A stretch of 64,000 nt of DNA from Nemertoderma westbladi (GCA_032718475.1 JAUCBJ010007036.1:1-64000); one strand, 5' to 3'; counted from the first letter of the stretch, positions 1-13,004 are shown. Notes: generated by a model from the sequence alone, not told the origin. Program-made: numbers and translations.

Positions 1-830
1 AGGGTTTACTGTGAAAGATCACCCATGGTGGTGAACAGGCATTCCTTTAGGAAACAAAGTGGAAGGGTTTACTGTGGAAGATCACCCATGGTGGTGAACA
101 GGCTTTCCTTTAGGAAACAAAGTAGAAGGGTTTACTGTGGAAGATCACCTATGCTATGGTGGTGAACAGGCATTCCTTTAGGAAACAAAGTGGAAGGGTT
201 TACTGTGGAAGATCACCCATGGTGGTGAACAGGCATTCCTTTAGGAATCAGAGGGGAAGGGTTTACTGTGGTAGATCACCCATGGTGGTGAACAGGCATT
301 CCTTTAGGAATCATAGTGGAAGGGTTTACTGTGGAAGATCACCCATGGTGGTGAACAGGCATTCCTTTAGGAAACAGAGTGGAAGGGTTTACTGTGGAAG
401 ATCACCCATGGTGGTGAACAGGCATTCCTTTAGGAAACAAAGTAGAAGGGTTTACTGTGGAAGATCACCTATGCTATGGCGGTGAACAGGTATTCCTTTA
501 GGAATCAGAGGGGAAGGGTTTACTGTGGAAGATCACCCATGGTGGTGAACAGGCATTCCTTTAGGAAACAAAGTAGAAGGGTTTACTGTGGAAGATCACA
601 TATGCTATGGTGGTGAACAGGTATTCCTTTAGGAATCAGAGGGGAAGGGTTTACTGTGGAAGATCACCCATGGTGATGGACAGGCATTCCTTTAGGAAAC
701 AAAGTAGAAGGGTTTACTGTGGAAGATCACCTATGCTATGGTGGTGAACAGGTATTCCTTTAGGAATCAGAGGGGAAGGGTTTACTGTGGAAGATGACCC
801 ATGGTGATGGACAGGCATTGCTTGGCTTAA
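1..830. repeat. 63-bp minisatellite at the left window edge
   Basis: About 13 tandem copies of a roughly 63-bp monomer (key motif TGGTGGTGAACAGGCATTCC) run from the first base to about 820. Several copies carry a 6-bp insertion (CCTATGCTATGG instead of CCCATGG), giving 69-bp units. The monomer length is a multiple of three, so an open frame of about 109 codons exists on the plus strand at 156-485; it is a repeat artefact. The array begins outside the window and lies about 600 bp beyond the Wnt stop codon, so it is intergenic or belongs to an unseen neighbour. Confidence 0.95.
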
Positions 831-1458
831 CGAGCCTAAAAGATTCTCCCATTCATTACCCTTATAATATTTATTTATTTTGCAATCTTGGCATTTAATT
901 ACTGCAAACTAAGTTATATGTCACGAAACTGAACACTGATTGTTAAATTCTTAATTTCATATTATAATGACAGCCTAATGTAAATACAACTAATAATATT
1001 GTGTAGTATATGTAAATATCTAAAAACATTGTAAACTTTGGAATTCCATGGCATTATTATACAGTTATAGCTTGTAGGGATAATATACTTTATTACTATA
1101 ATTGACCATATTTTGACACAAGGGGAATTAAATATTTCTGGTTCGTTTACTGAACATAAATGATACTACTACCATGTATGTCAGATTTCTGCCTACAATG
1201 CATATTGTATGTATCACAAATATAAGTTAGTAATTAAGGATTTATGGGGGTAGGCCTACTGCCAATGCATCCTATTGGAAACAACTTCATAGTTAACAAT
1301 TAATATTATTGGTCTGCTGTCTGCAATAACTTCAGACCCTCACGATGAGTATATTAATATCACTGAATCAATAACACGAGGATGTTTACAGGAATAATTC
1401 TGTCCCCCCAAACACTTCTTATAAACCTTTTCTGTATTTACACCAGTTCTATTATTGT
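831..1458. other. Wnt 3' flank, no gene seen
   Basis: AT-rich single-copy DNA lies between the 63-bp array and the Wnt stop codon. On the minus strand a possible AATAAA polyadenylation signal (plus-strand TTTATT near 1089-1094) lies about 365 bp beyond the stop, so part of this stretch is probably Wnt 3' UTR. No other coding signal is visible. Confidence 0.5.
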
Positions 1459-1673
1459 CTAGGATATCTCCTTTTTGCAGGTGTGTAAGTCAACAGTTTC
1501 TTTGCACAGCACGCATCTTACTTTGCAGCACCAATGGAACTTGCAATGGCATTGAGTTTCTCTCTCCACCTGTCTGATATTGAATCCTCTCCCGCAGCAG
1601 AGATTGTCGCATTTATTTTTGTCGTCCGGGTCCGAAGTAGCGTTGCACGGTCGGTCGCCAGTTCCCAAAGTTC
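1459..1673 (-). CDS. Wnt exon 6 (C-terminal cysteine finger) and stop
   Basis: Acceptor CCAATAG, then 71 codons: [30 protein letters not shown] and [11 protein letters not shown], ending in TAG at 1461-1459. The Frizzled-contact hairpin cysteines are all present. Confidence 0.94.
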
Positions 1674-4600
1674 CTATTGGTATAATAAATATATTTGGGT
1701 ATTATTTATTTAGTAATAAATGTACATATTAAATATATAATATACATGGTATACTATATCGATACAGTTACGAGCATAGGTTGTGGTATAAAAATTATCC
1801 TATCCGAAGGTTAAAGTTATATATGTTTACTTTTTTGTTGGCTTCTTAGACTACATTATTATAATTGTGGGGTCGAACATGTGACCACCAGGTTGGAGGT
1901 CTGGCGTGCTAACTATTCCAATAATAACAGCAGCTCACACCCGCATATAAATTTTATATCTGCAACTTCCAACTTGCAATGGCCGTGAAAATATTAAATC
2001 GCTCGTTTTTGTAAATTGTTATTTCTAAAATTGACTAACTCGGTGACATTTTTCAATTTTTGAATAATTTTGGGTGACTGTGAATTATTTAATTGAATTT
2101 ATTATTTAATACATTCATTAAAAATGAATACAAATTTTATTTAAATGTTTTAGATTGGCGACACTGTTTGACAATGATTACCTGTTTTACTGTCGGTAAA
2201 ACAATAATTTGGCGAGGATTCGAAATAAACGAGTTCAGTGTTTAAGTTTGCGCGATTGTTTTCTACCGGTCTCAATCTCTCTCCCGTCTGATCCATTTCC
2301 ACTCTCACCGCTCTGTCATATTTTTCCCTGAGCTGATCGCCAACCTGAAAATTAAATAAAAGTCAACTAAATTAATATGTGTAGCCTATAGTTACTGTAG
2401 TTACTATAGTTACTTATACTGTAGAGTAGTGGGCCAATTAATAACTCCAGTAGAGAATCAGGTAGGTCCACTCTGTCAAAAAAAATAATATAAAAAAAAT
2501 TGTTCTAACATATTGTAAACATTTTAGACTAGAATTGTGTCTATGTAGTTTCTGGAAATCTGTGTTGTGAAATTGCGAAACAATGCGTACATATGAGCCT
2601 TTGAAGCCAAAACGTTTGAAAAAAAAATATTGAAATTGCAAAACAAATATTGAGAATATAAAAATTATTGATATTACAGAAACGAGTTGGTGTTATAAGA
2701 ATAAAGCTATAAAAATTCTTCCCTTATAGAACACCAACTTTTTTTGGCAATCTCAATAATTTTTATAATCTCAATATGTTGTTTTGTAATCTCAATATAT
2801 ATTTTCTAACATTTTGGCTTCAACTGAGACTCATACATGCGTAACGTTTTTATCTGGAATTATTTTTATAGGCCAAATAACATGAAGCTATAATTTGAAA
2901 TCGTAAAAAATTAATGTTTTTTTTGTAAATGAAAATAATACTGAAGATTGTTTAGGCATATTGAATTACGGGCATAACAAACTTTAGAGTAGTAATAATA
3001 ACTTATAATAATAACAACAATCATGCTGCTCTGAAATTTATTTTGGATAAACTTTCAGTGTAAAGTTAACTAAAGTATCCAAATTGGGCGCCCTGGCAGG
3101 CCGGGCCTAGGAAGCATGCCACGCATCTATAGGCCTATCTATAAATCATAAACCAGAGAATAGTTAGTTTGAGTGAGTACCGGTATGTTAGCTGATGCGA
3201 GCCACATGCTGAGGTTTCACTACTATCCACTACTATGCTACATTTGGAAAAGTAAAATACAGTGTTAGTAATAGTTTACGGTTCAAACTCGAATTGTTTA
3301 GCCTTCCAAATATCTGCACTACTTACACTGCTTAGCATATTAGTTTGTTATTAGTTTGTTTTATAATTATTTATCAATCCTCAAACATATAAAATTCACA
3401 AATAGAAACAGGAACAGTCATTGAAACACAGATACGTGGCGAATAAACAATGGAAAACCTATACAATATCTAAACAAAGAAAAAAACATGAGTTCTACAT
3501 TATTATAGAAAAGGAAAGAAATCATGAAAATAAAAATAACATTCAAGAGATTAATATTTAACATCGACTGAGAGAGAAAACAAACACGTTATTTATTGGC
3601 ATTGTTATTCCTTAGAACAGTCGAAACCAACGTGTTGTGTGAAAAAACATCATCCGTGGCAAAATTTATTTAAAATCTGATTATTAATTTGTTTAAGAAA
3701 ATAAAAGGTGTAAATCGTAATGAGATTATTTTACAATTTTCAAAATTATCCACTAAATATTTCGAACATCAGTAATGTGGGAAAAGGGAAATTGTAAAAA
3801 AGGCGCGTTTGTTTAATCTGTTCTAACGAAAATGTAGTTTAGCAATTTAATTGAAAGTGTTATAATAATAATATACCGTTCTGAAATCGATCATTGACTC
3901 CCAACAGGTTTTTAGTTGACAGTTGGCGCTCGGACCGTGGCATTTACACTGAACTTTTGTCATTTTGCTCGTCGTCTATAGAGAGATTATGGTAAAGATA
4001 AAATTAATTCATTTGAAGCGGGTGATCGTCGCTATAAAAAGTATAATAATAGTAATATAAAATAAAAAGTAAAAAACCACGACTGCTATAATATCTACGT
4101 GAGATTGTTAAATATCGCGTCTTACTTGGGTGTATAGTAATTGTGGATATGATTACGAACTTAGGTGCCCTTAATGCGAATTCGTGTCCCCGACATGCGA
4201 AATTAGGTGTTGAAAATATTGGTGTTTTATCAATAAAATTTAGTGGGACATTCCATATGTAACATCGGTAAATTCATATATGCGAGACAATCTCTAGCAA
4301 AATTGCAATAACATTCACTAAATAAAATATTTTTGCGAGTGACCATATGACCTACTAAAACAGTAGGTCAGGTCGGATTGACTATCCAAGTTTGGTTTAA
4401 TTCCTCTAAGGGTGAGATGAGAACTATAATAATGAGTCCAATATACATTAAGAAGAAGAACACACACGATGCATGTTGTGATTCAATTCGTGCTGTTAGC
4501 TACACTGTATTACCTAAAAAGCTTCCTTAAATTAATTAATAGGTTACATCAGTAAACATGCAGGATCACAGTTTCTCGATGCATAACTTATCAAGAGCCT

Positions 4601-7600
4601 ATCGGCAATCTGACTCGCTTACTTTTTCAAACCTTGGCAGAGTTGTAAAACATGTATGAAAATCACAATTAGAACTCATACCATGACAACGACATACAGT
4701 ACGTTTGCTCTTTTTAACAACCTGAAAAATATAAAAACTGAAGAAGTTAAGCATATAAGATAGAAATCAAGGTCTTCGTTAGATTGGTCATTTTAAATAG
4801 GATTGGCACATAATTTGTATTAATTTAATATAGTCAATAAAAAGAAACGGCAGCTGCAATGCAATATATCAAAGCTCCCGCGCTATGGAGCACATACTTT
4901 CATTCAAAAATTGAATTACAATTTTATGACAAAACGGAGACAAGGCAGTCAGTCTCCTTACCTTTTTAATTTAAGTAGTTACTGTAGACGCCTGCTCCTG
5001 CTACAATATACTAATGCTACCATGCTACCACTACTGCACTGTATAATAAATGGGCAATTACTTGGGTACGGCTGCTGTGGGCGCGGGTCGGCTACCCTTT
5101 TTGCTGCCCAGTGGTATAAAAAAAACTCTGGTAGCATATTTGTAGTTTTGTTAGTTAAATTTTGAAGTTAAATTACAAGTAAGCAAATGCTACCCGCTTA
5201 CAACCAGAAGATGATTAGACGCAGTCCCTGACATATGTACTATCGGGTGATAGCTTTCACTATTGCCTCGCGTAGTAAAATATTATTATTAATAGTTGTT
5301 CTTCATATTAAATTATTTATAGATTTGTGTAACGTCCCGCTACCTATCTCATTTAATCGCCGGTAAACATTTAAAAAGTTAGGCATAAGATTTTATAGGC
5401 ATTGTATGATTGGTATACAGTATGTACTGTATATCTGATGTTGATGTTGTATTCATATTTAAAGTCCTCATTATTAGTCTGCCAAGTTGATAGGGATTAT
5501 AAGAAGGGAATGTATTCAACAGACCATTAAATTAACAGAACCAATACAAGTCAATGATAGTATATACAACCTGATAATTATACATTATCTCATATCTAAA
5601 TCTGAGTTTCTTTTTATAATAATAACAACATTAAAATAGTACATCGTCTGACATTTAAATCGCTAGAAAAGCTTTAATTTTACTAAATTTTGAATTCGCA
5701 TTTCTGGTTGTGCGTAAATCGGACAAGACGAGACAGAGCCGAGGGAGGGGGGAAACTTGACGCAAATGCCATCTCGGCGAATTAATATCTCGTACCAATG
5801 TTAAATCATCAATTAAGGGAAAGGATCAGGTTACAATATCATGGCATTATAACCAAAACAATAAATGAAAGTTAATAGTTTACAATTTTATTTTTGAGAG
5901 TTATCAGCTGTTATTTGAGTTGATTTTCCCCTAGAGAAGGATGAATTTTCATTGAACGAAAGTCCCCCCCCCCCAAATCTGTGTATAAGAAGATCCAAGC
6001 TCAAATATTGTGTATGAATTCAGTTTGATATATAATATTTTGTACAAAATACTCACCCTTCGCCCCGCTCTCGTGTTATGTAGGTTCATTAGGGCCCGAG
6101 GTGTGATTGTCTTCCTGTCCTTGGCATCGATCCATTGTCTCGCCTTATCGGCTCCGTATCGGATATTGTCGCTACATCCGCCCCACTTCGCGTTCTCCTC
6201 GTCGCTAATCCGGGCGTTCCGAGTTTCCGGTTCTTCCGAGTTGTCCACGCACGAGCAGCCCCGGATATTCCCTTTGCTGCATTCGCGAGTGATCGCGTTC
6301 ACTATGGCCGCTGACGTTATCGCGTAAATAAAAGAAACTTCGCGACTCGCTGAAAAGTTAATAATAAAGATTGTGTCGTGGGTTGTCGGGCATAAATCTG
6401 TTATATTCGAACGGGAAACCATGGCGACTAAAGTAACAGAATAATAACCTATCCAGGTCGATTAAAACACAATAATGTATTTTTATTTTACTTTGATTGT
6501 TCGTATTATTTCCCTATTTAGGTAACGGCATAAGAAACGGTATCACTATATAAATAAAAAAAATCCCCACTGAAATCTGCTCCTTTCCGTTACTCACGAA
6601 ACGAATAAGTTATGATAAACCAGAAAGCCAGAAAGAAAAATCAGTCAGAAATCCTCAGTTTGACACTGAGAGTTTATGTATTAGTTTTGTTGTCTGCCTG
6701 GAGGTGTGGTGGGGAGGTGGGGGGGGGGGGGGGGGGGATGTGATTTCCATAACGGGAGGCGTTTATCCTTTATAATTACGTAAAATATTCAACTCTAAAA
6801 TAACTTAAATTCACCGCAGTGTTTTTGCTTCCAAAACCAAATATAATTATCACGCGTTGCTTTCATTAAGGCACAGCAATAAGATTTCATTATCACTTTC
6901 TGTGAGAAACCCCAATAGTAGCGAATAGATAATACGATTACCCACCGGTAACGAGGATATAACACATTTAGTAACAGCTGCAAAGGTTTAATACGACCCG
7001 CAATTCCATGAAAAATATCTTTCGTGTCTCAAATGCTGAGAATCTTGATGGTAAATATGTTGAAATAATAAGTTATCCGTTTCCATGGTAACTAACCGAC
7101 TTGTAGTGCACTGCGGGGTTCCGTTCCCATAGTAACTAACCCACAATGAATGCCCCCAGGGGGTCCGTTCCCATAGTAACTAACCGACACTGAGTGCCCC
7201 GAGGGGGTCCGTTCCCATAGTAACTAACCGACACTGAGTGCCCCGAGGGGATCCGTTCCCATAGTAACTAACCGACACTGAGTGCCCCGAGGGGATCTGT
7301 TCCCATAGTAACTAACCGACACTGAGTGCCCCGTGGGGGTCCGTTCCCATAGTAACTAACCGACACTGAGTGCCCCGTGGGGGTCCGTTCCCATAGTAAC
7401 TAACCGACACTGAGTGCCCCGTGGGGGTCCGTTCCCATAGTGACTAACCGACACTGAGTGCCCCGTGGGGGTCCGTTCCCATAGTAACTAATCGACACTG
7501 AGTGCCCCGTGGGGGTCCGTTCCCATAGTGACTAACCGACACTGAGTGCCCCGTGGGGGTCCGTTCCCATAGTAACTAATCGACACTGAGTGCCCCGTGG

Positions 7601-10585
7601 GGGTCCGTTCCCATAGTAACTAATCGACACTGAGTGCCCCGTGGGGGTCCGTTCCCATAGTGACTAACCGACACTGAGTGCCCCGTGGGGGTCCGTTCCC
7701 ATAGTGACTAACCGACACTGAGTGCCCCAAGGGGGTCCGTTCCCATAGTAACTAACCGACACTGAGTGCCCCGTGGGGGTCCGTTCCCATAGTAACTAAC
7801 CGACACTAAGTGCCCCAAGGGGTTCCGTTCCCATAGTAACCAACCGACACTAAGTGCCCCAAGGGGTTCCGTTCCCATAGTAACTAACCGACACTGAGTG
7901 CTCCCAGGGGGTCCGTTCCCATAGTAACTAACCGACATTGAGTGCCCCAAGGGGGTCCGTTCCCATAGTAACTAACCGACACTGAGTGCCCCGTAGGGGT
8001 CCGTTCCCATAGTAACTAACCGACACTGAGTGCCCCGAGGGGGTCCGTTCCCATAGTAACTAACCGACATTGAGTGCCCCAAGGGGGTCCGTTCCCATAG
8101 TAACTAACCGACACTGAGTGCCCCGAGGGGGTCCGTTCCCATAGTAACTAACCGACATTGAGTGCCCCAAGGGGGTTCGTTCCCATAGTAACTAACCGAC
8201 ACTGAGTGCCCCGAGGGGGTCCGTTCCCATAGTAACTAACCGACACTGAGTGCCCCGAGGGGGTCCGTTCCCATAGTAACTAACCGACACTGAGTGCTCC
8301 CAGGGGGTCCGTTCCCATAGTAACTAACCGACACTGAGTGCCCCGTAGTGCACCGATGGATTCCTTTTCAACGCGGTGCAGTTGAACCTCTCCTTATCGA
8401 ACTGGTGTTCGCACTCATCGAACCCCAACCGCGTCCCGTAACAGATGGCCGTGACGAGATCCGAGTTGGACTTACAGAGTTTCCTCTGCTTCCTCGCGAG
8501 GTTAGAGGTTTTCTGGCAAATCATCTCCACCTGATCGCAGGGCAGGTCGTGGTGGCTCATGAAACTGAAAGTAAATAGGTCAACGAAATTTGTCAACAAT
8601 AACTTACCATAATTTATGTAGTAAAAGAAAAAGGGAATAAAGTTCATTATTTTACTGGTATTACTTTGTAGAATTACCTATATTTCCAATAGATAATTCA
8701 TATAATCTTATCCATTTCACTTAATACAACAACCATTTCTAACAAGTCGGAACCCACCTTCCCCCCCCCCCCCCTAACCCCCTCAGATTTTTTCAAAATT
8801 TTAATAGTATTCTACGAAATTTGGCATGATGATAGTTCGACAATATTTCTTTGATTTTTCGGATTTTTCAATTTCTGAGCTATTTCGATACAACAAGGCT
8901 TATATTTGGCGATATTTAGCCACCTCGGTCGGTTTTATTTTTTGTCTTTTGAATGTAATCTAGATATCATTTGAATTGAACCGCCTTCCTCTGTAGATTC
9001 CTAATCTGAAAAGTTGCCAAAATTATAATCATATCAAATTACTTCGCTAAAAATAAAATATTTACTCAATTCTCTAGAATACTAATCACGCGTAATGAAG
9101 GAACAAGATGGAGAGTTGTAAAAGGGCACGTGTGTGTCAATACATTGAACTAATAAGCTTATGTACCTCTTCTGAAGAATTGGTTCAACAGAATTGCTGT
9201 GGTATGCAATGTGGTATCAGAATAAATAAAAAAATTATTTTGATCACCAGAAATTTTCAAAGTGAAAAATATTATTTTTAAAAGTGAAAAATACAAGTAT
9301 TTTTGTCGATTTTTGTGATGTAACTTTTGAAATGCCGAACTGAAATTTAAGTAATGGAGGTTTTCCTGGTTGGTGAATACATGAAGCCCCGTTCACATCC
9401 AACGGTGCGTGAGCGGTAAAGCATTCTGGCGGTATTGAAGCGGTAAGCCAGCGGTACACTACCCGGAGCCCGTTCACACCCAACGGTACCGTTGCGGTAA
9501 CTGATTGTCTATCTGTCGACTGTGAATTCAACAGGAAATTACATTAATTGTTTTAACATTCTTTAAATAGGCTGCGGTAAACCGCGCGGTGAACAGCACA
9601 ACTACCTGTTGGGTCGTTCACAGTCAGCGGTGTACCGCTGGCCTTCTGTCTGTTGAAATGTAGGAAAGGATACGACCTCTCTAACATTTTAGTTAAAGGG
9701 GTTTCCTGGTCGGTGATTCCATATCTGATGTAGGTATTCCAATATAATGGCTTTGTGTTGGTCTGTATAAATGTCGGTCTGTCCGTCAAAATATAACAGA
9801 CAGACAGACAGCCGGATAGACCATCTAGGTAAAACAGACATCAGAAATTGAATCATAGTCCCGGAAAAGCCCTACAACATTTTAAGTTGTGTATTTATTC
9901 ATTATTTTTGACTGACAGAGAGGCCAACAGACAGACAGACAGGCAGACTGACTGACAGACAGACAGATAGACATGCAGGCAGGCAGAAAGGCAATCTAGA
10001 ATACATAAAACATTAAAACTGACATTAGAAATGTGATCACTAAACAGGAAAAATTCCATAGCAAAAATTACAATGCCTGTGTTCTTTATTTTTGTGAGAC
10101 TGAACGACTGACAAGTAGACAGACCACATCTATAACTCGACAAATAAAAGACATCTCGCTATGTCGTTTTCAGTTTTGAAATCGCCATTAAATGTTTATC
10201 CAGAATTAATAATAATTAGAAATAATCATTATTATTCTAGAATAAAGACAAAAAACATTAGAATTATAGCGATTTTCGTCTCAAAATTTACACCATAGCA
10301 TTTTGATATCTTTGGGGCAATTTTGTGAAATGTAAAACTGTTTTCAGCAGCATGCCGAAACGTGATATCAAGTTGAAACGTCCGTAAACAATAAACATTG
10401 AATCATTATAAAATATCAGAGAATAATCGACAGTTAACAAAAATGATTAAACCGCACACTGTAATACATATTATATCATCGATCAATAATAATTTGTATA
10501 ATACTTACAACCAATGCCCTTGAGCAGTTCCAATTGTTATATACAATATAGCAGACCATATAAACCACAGATTGCAAAACACCAT
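1459..10585 (-). CDS. Wnt secreted signalling glycoprotein, six exons, complete
   Basis: Exons, in transcript order: 10585-10509, 8564-8329, 6349-6057, 3975-3877, 2344-2182 and 1673-1459. Every junction has GT/AG and the phases close, giving 360 aa, the usual Wnt length. Residues 1-25 form a hydrophobic signal peptide. The cysteine-rich Wnt fold follows: ECEHQF near 80-90, KWGGCSDN in exon 3, [18 protein letters not shown] in exon 4, and the C-terminal CKFHWCC finger ending HTC. The serine normally palmitoleoylated by Porcupine is kept at about residue 218 (CHG-P-S), although the usual GVSGSC context has become GPSANC. RWNC is RFNC here. The product should act outside the cell on Frizzled/LRP receptors. 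Parts resemble Wnt2, Wnt4 and Wnt16; I cannot assign a subfamily without a tree. Confidence 0.93.
2182..2344 (-). CDS. Wnt exon 5
   Basis: The 163-bp exon, from TTTTCAG to CAG|GTAATC, codes for [19 protein letters not shown] through [12 protein letters not shown]. It is the linker and start of the C-terminal subdomain and ends in phase 1. Confidence 0.93.
3877..3975 (-). CDS. Wnt exon 4 (lipid-acceptor serine loop)
   Basis: This 99-bp, 33-codon exon in phase 0 is bounded by CTATAG and GTATAT. It reads [14 protein letters not shown], then [11 protein letters not shown] and FRT. It carries the CKCHG motif and the presumed palmitoleoylated serine. Confidence 0.93.
6057..6349 (-). CDS. Wnt exon 3
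   Basis: The 293-bp exon lies between TTTTCAG and GTGAGT. It codes for [24 protein letters not shown], an acidic insert, [11 protein letters not shown] and [14 protein letters not shown], all standard Wnt landmarks. It ends in phase 0. Confidence 0.93.
6719..6738. repeat. poly-G tract of about 20 bases
   Basis: An almost pure G run inside Wnt intron 2, between exon 3 and the 44-bp array. It is a homopolymer microsatellite and likely to vary in length. Confidence 0.8.
7079..8345 (-). repeat. 44-bp minisatellite spanning the Wnt exon 2 donor
   Basis: About 28 tandem 44-bp units fill much of intron 2. On the gene strand each unit reads GGGGCACTCAGTGTCG|GTTAGT, then TACTATGGGAACGGA and a C-rich segment. 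The exon-proximal unit is the real exon 2/intron 2 junction, so its first 16-18 bases are coding. The distal edge (7079-7130) keeps a diverged unit (CCATGG for CTATGG). Later units reproduce a donor-like GTCG|GTTAGT. Variants such as CCGAGGGG, CCGTGGGG and CCAAGGGG alternate in blocks. Confidence 0.95.
8329..8564 (-). CDS. Wnt exon 2, ending inside the first monomer of a minisatellite
   Basis: The acceptor TTTACTTTCAG precedes coding from 8564 ([10 protein letters not shown], then ECEHQF and NCTAL). The exon ends at 8329 with GTGTCG|GTTAGT. This end was chosen because it restores frame and gives 16 residues between NCTALK and SREVSF, the spacing seen in Wnt2-type proteins. The alternative TCG|GTGCAC at 8354 breaks the frame with exon 3. 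The last 16-18 exon bases are part of the 44-bp repeat that follows. Confidence 0.85.
8565..10508 (-). other. Wnt intron 1
   Basis: Noncoding, AT-rich. It holds a poly-C tract (8760-8774), a block at about 9370-9660 with repeated GTTCACA(T/C)CCAACGGT and GCGGTA motifs in both orientations (a probable decayed mobile element), and CAGA-type microsatellites at about 9797-9813 and 9920-9990. No exon-like frame is convincing. Confidence 0.65.
9920..9990. repeat. CAGA microsatellite
   Basis: Imperfect ACAGACAGACAG runs with CAGG and GACTGACT interruptions. A shorter run lies at 9797-9813. Confidence 0.85.
10509..10585 (-). CDS. Wnt exon 1 (signal peptide)
   Basis: ATG at 10585 opens 25 codons beginning [10 protein letters not shown] with a strongly hydrophobic core, then two bases of a split codon, then GTAAGT. 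An upstream in-frame extension was not needed. This is too short for ordinary ORF calling. It joins exon 2 in phase to give GHWF. Confidence 0.85.
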
Positions 10586-13004
10586 TTTGGAAATAAATAC
10601 GAAGCACTAAAAGTCATCCAATTGAAATGATATTGAGGAAAATCACCCTGGAAAATACTATTTTAATAAAATGAAGAAACACATGATGGCGTTGACAACT
10701 TAGATAATTACAACTAAGCAAAAAATCTAGAAATTTATTTTACAGTACACGCTAAAAGCTGCTGAGGGACGTAAAGGTGTTTAAAGTACGCAATTTTATT
10801 CAAAACTCGAAACATTACTTGATGACGGATCAGGTTTCTAATTAGAGAAGGAATTAATCAATAATGTAAAAAAGTGCCATGGAATAGAACTGTTGCCAAG
10901 GAAAGGATAAAATATTATTTATTCCAAAAAATTATTTATACTTTTATTACCTATTAATATAAAAGCTAATAGCAGGTGTTAATGTCCTTTGGCTTTGGAG
11001 TCAATGGAGTTCATTAACCTCGTAATTGAATTCATCCATTTGATGATATAGATTTCATTTCGGTTGGGTCCACTCTTTAATACAAATGCCTCTGGTGCAC
11101 TGGACCTGGACAAGGTAAGGTTATATGTTACCACTCCTATTGTGCTGCTGCTGCAAGCAATGCTGCGAAATTTCCCAGGGTTCTGAAAATAGTATGTCAC
11201 TATGCTGCTTTGGCGATGTGGCCGATGTTGATTATTTTGCATTGATTCACAAGAAGCTGCTGATCATGTTGTTAACGATTATCATGCATTTATCGCAAAT
11301 GGAGATTGCAATGACAGTCTACCTCAACGTCAGTGCATGTAATGAGCAGTGACTTGCAATGTGGCTAATCCATACCCAGTTCCAGTGAGGGGGATATGTT
11401 AGAAAGCTATTCACTCATGTTGGTGGGCCCAAGTGGCAACATATCCAAAATGCACCATATTATCTTTCGGAAGAAATACATATGTAGCAAAATAATATTG
11501 TCTACGATGTAAACTAGCAAACCTAAACCCCCAAAGAGAAAGAATATTCTTTGGGCAGATCAACTCATTATGCTTGCCGAGTAAGTAAGAAGTCTGTGTC
11601 TTCCGAGCTGTTTCAGACTCCTAGGCCTATATTCCTAATTCAAATATTTAACAATGATTAAAAGGCCAGGAGCCCAGTAATGCTAAAAATCTACTATCTG
11701 CTCGAAAGCGCGCTCCAATAGCCAAGGTCAAAGCTAAACGCCTTAACAGGTTCCACCTTAGGTCTCTAAGTTCGAGGAATTTAACGAACTTAACACACCG
11801 TACTCGTGGAAATGTATCAGAACACAGTCGTTACCAAAAGATTTTCGCATTGTACCGGTCCGGTAGAGCAGTAAAACATACAATAATTTGAAACTTCGTA
11901 GTCACGTAATGTTTCTAGTTTCCAATAATATAGCAATAGCGAATGTTAGAGTTACGAGTTTTTGGGATAATTAACCTACTTCTACGTAATTTATACATAG
12001 GGAATTAATTAACTCTCTGTTTGAAAATTTATTTAAGGATTTATTTTATATGGGGTCGTAAAGCATTAATTTAATTACATTTAAGCGTTTATGTCAAACT
12101 TTTTAATTGATTTGAACATAAATAATAGAAATAAAATGTGATGTTATTATAAAAATAAATACCATTTGAAACTTGAGTCACGTTAATTAAACCACACTTC
12201 TATAATTAGCGTAGATATAAACATTGTTTTCCTGCAAAATCACGTTTAGTAAATGAAAGGAATTCGGCGCCCCTATTGGTGAATCACAAACAGGGGTAAA
12301 CCGTGATTGGCTATCGGTAAACATGAATGGGAAATTCAGTATGGCAATCCCAAATCGCAGGGCCTCTAGCAGAGGGCTTATTGCGTCAATAGGACCAACG
12401 GAATATCAATGACAGCCTAAATTGCTGAGTAATTGATCAAGTAGGCGAGCTGGTGAGCTATTGTCTATTGTGGAGTGTTTCAAAAGGATGGGGATTATCT
12501 TTATAAAAACACCGAAATTGAACTCCAACCTGGTCCATAATGAACCAGCAAAGCCTTTTCGTATGAGGCCAAGGGAATTAATAGGAGGAGGTGACCTTTG
12601 TGGACGAAGACCTTTAATATTACCTAACATGCAGTATATAGCATATACTATTACAGTGAGTAGGCGTTTTATAAGCCTAATGTTTCGTGTCGACAAACCA
12701 ATCTGGCATGCGAAGAACAATAACAAGCACGTACGAACACAAAACACTCCAATACGAATGGCTAAACGTGAAATAATTAGGTCTGCCTATTCTGGAGTGC
12801 GTATGTATGTACGTTGTCAATTATATTACGCCCGTTCACTTCAGTTGTTAATAATCAAACCTTCATATTTTTAAAGAATAAACGATTTCACACTGGCGGG
12901 AATATCAATTCCCGCTACCGCTATTGCTATACTATTTACATGCAGTCAAATGCACTGTGTTTTTAGTGACTTCTATTAAAACATTATTTTTTGCCGGATC
13001 TAAT
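10586..13004. other. Wnt 5' flank / intergenic
   Basis: The region upstream of the Wnt ATG should contain its promoter and any 5' UTR exon, but I cannot place them. The open frames at 12406-12747 (minus) and 12461-12874 (plus) overlap on opposite strands and show no recognisable domain, so they are not called as genes. Confidence 0.5.

Larger units (their letters stand above)
1674..6056 (-). other. Wnt introns 3-5
   Basis: The noncoding parts are 1674-2181, 2345-3876 and 3976-6056. They are AT-rich, without credible exons. A copy of a dispersed repeat containing AACCAAAACAATAAA lies at 5811-5890. A short poly-C run lies near 5964-5975. Confidence 0.7.

Noticed and set aside
156-485. 109-codon repetitive frame at the left edge
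   Set aside because: A product of the 63-bp minisatellite; 6-bp variants and stops end it at both sides.
8354-8564. Wnt exon 2 ending at TCG|GTGCAC (8354), with a missing small exon before exon 3
   Set aside because: The phase does not fit exon 3, no small exon was found, and the donor at 8329 gives the correct frame and Wnt spacing.
12406-12874. Frames of 113 (minus) and 137 (plus) codons on opposite strands
   Set aside because: No recognisable motif, no splice or promoter context, and both strands open together suggests chance.
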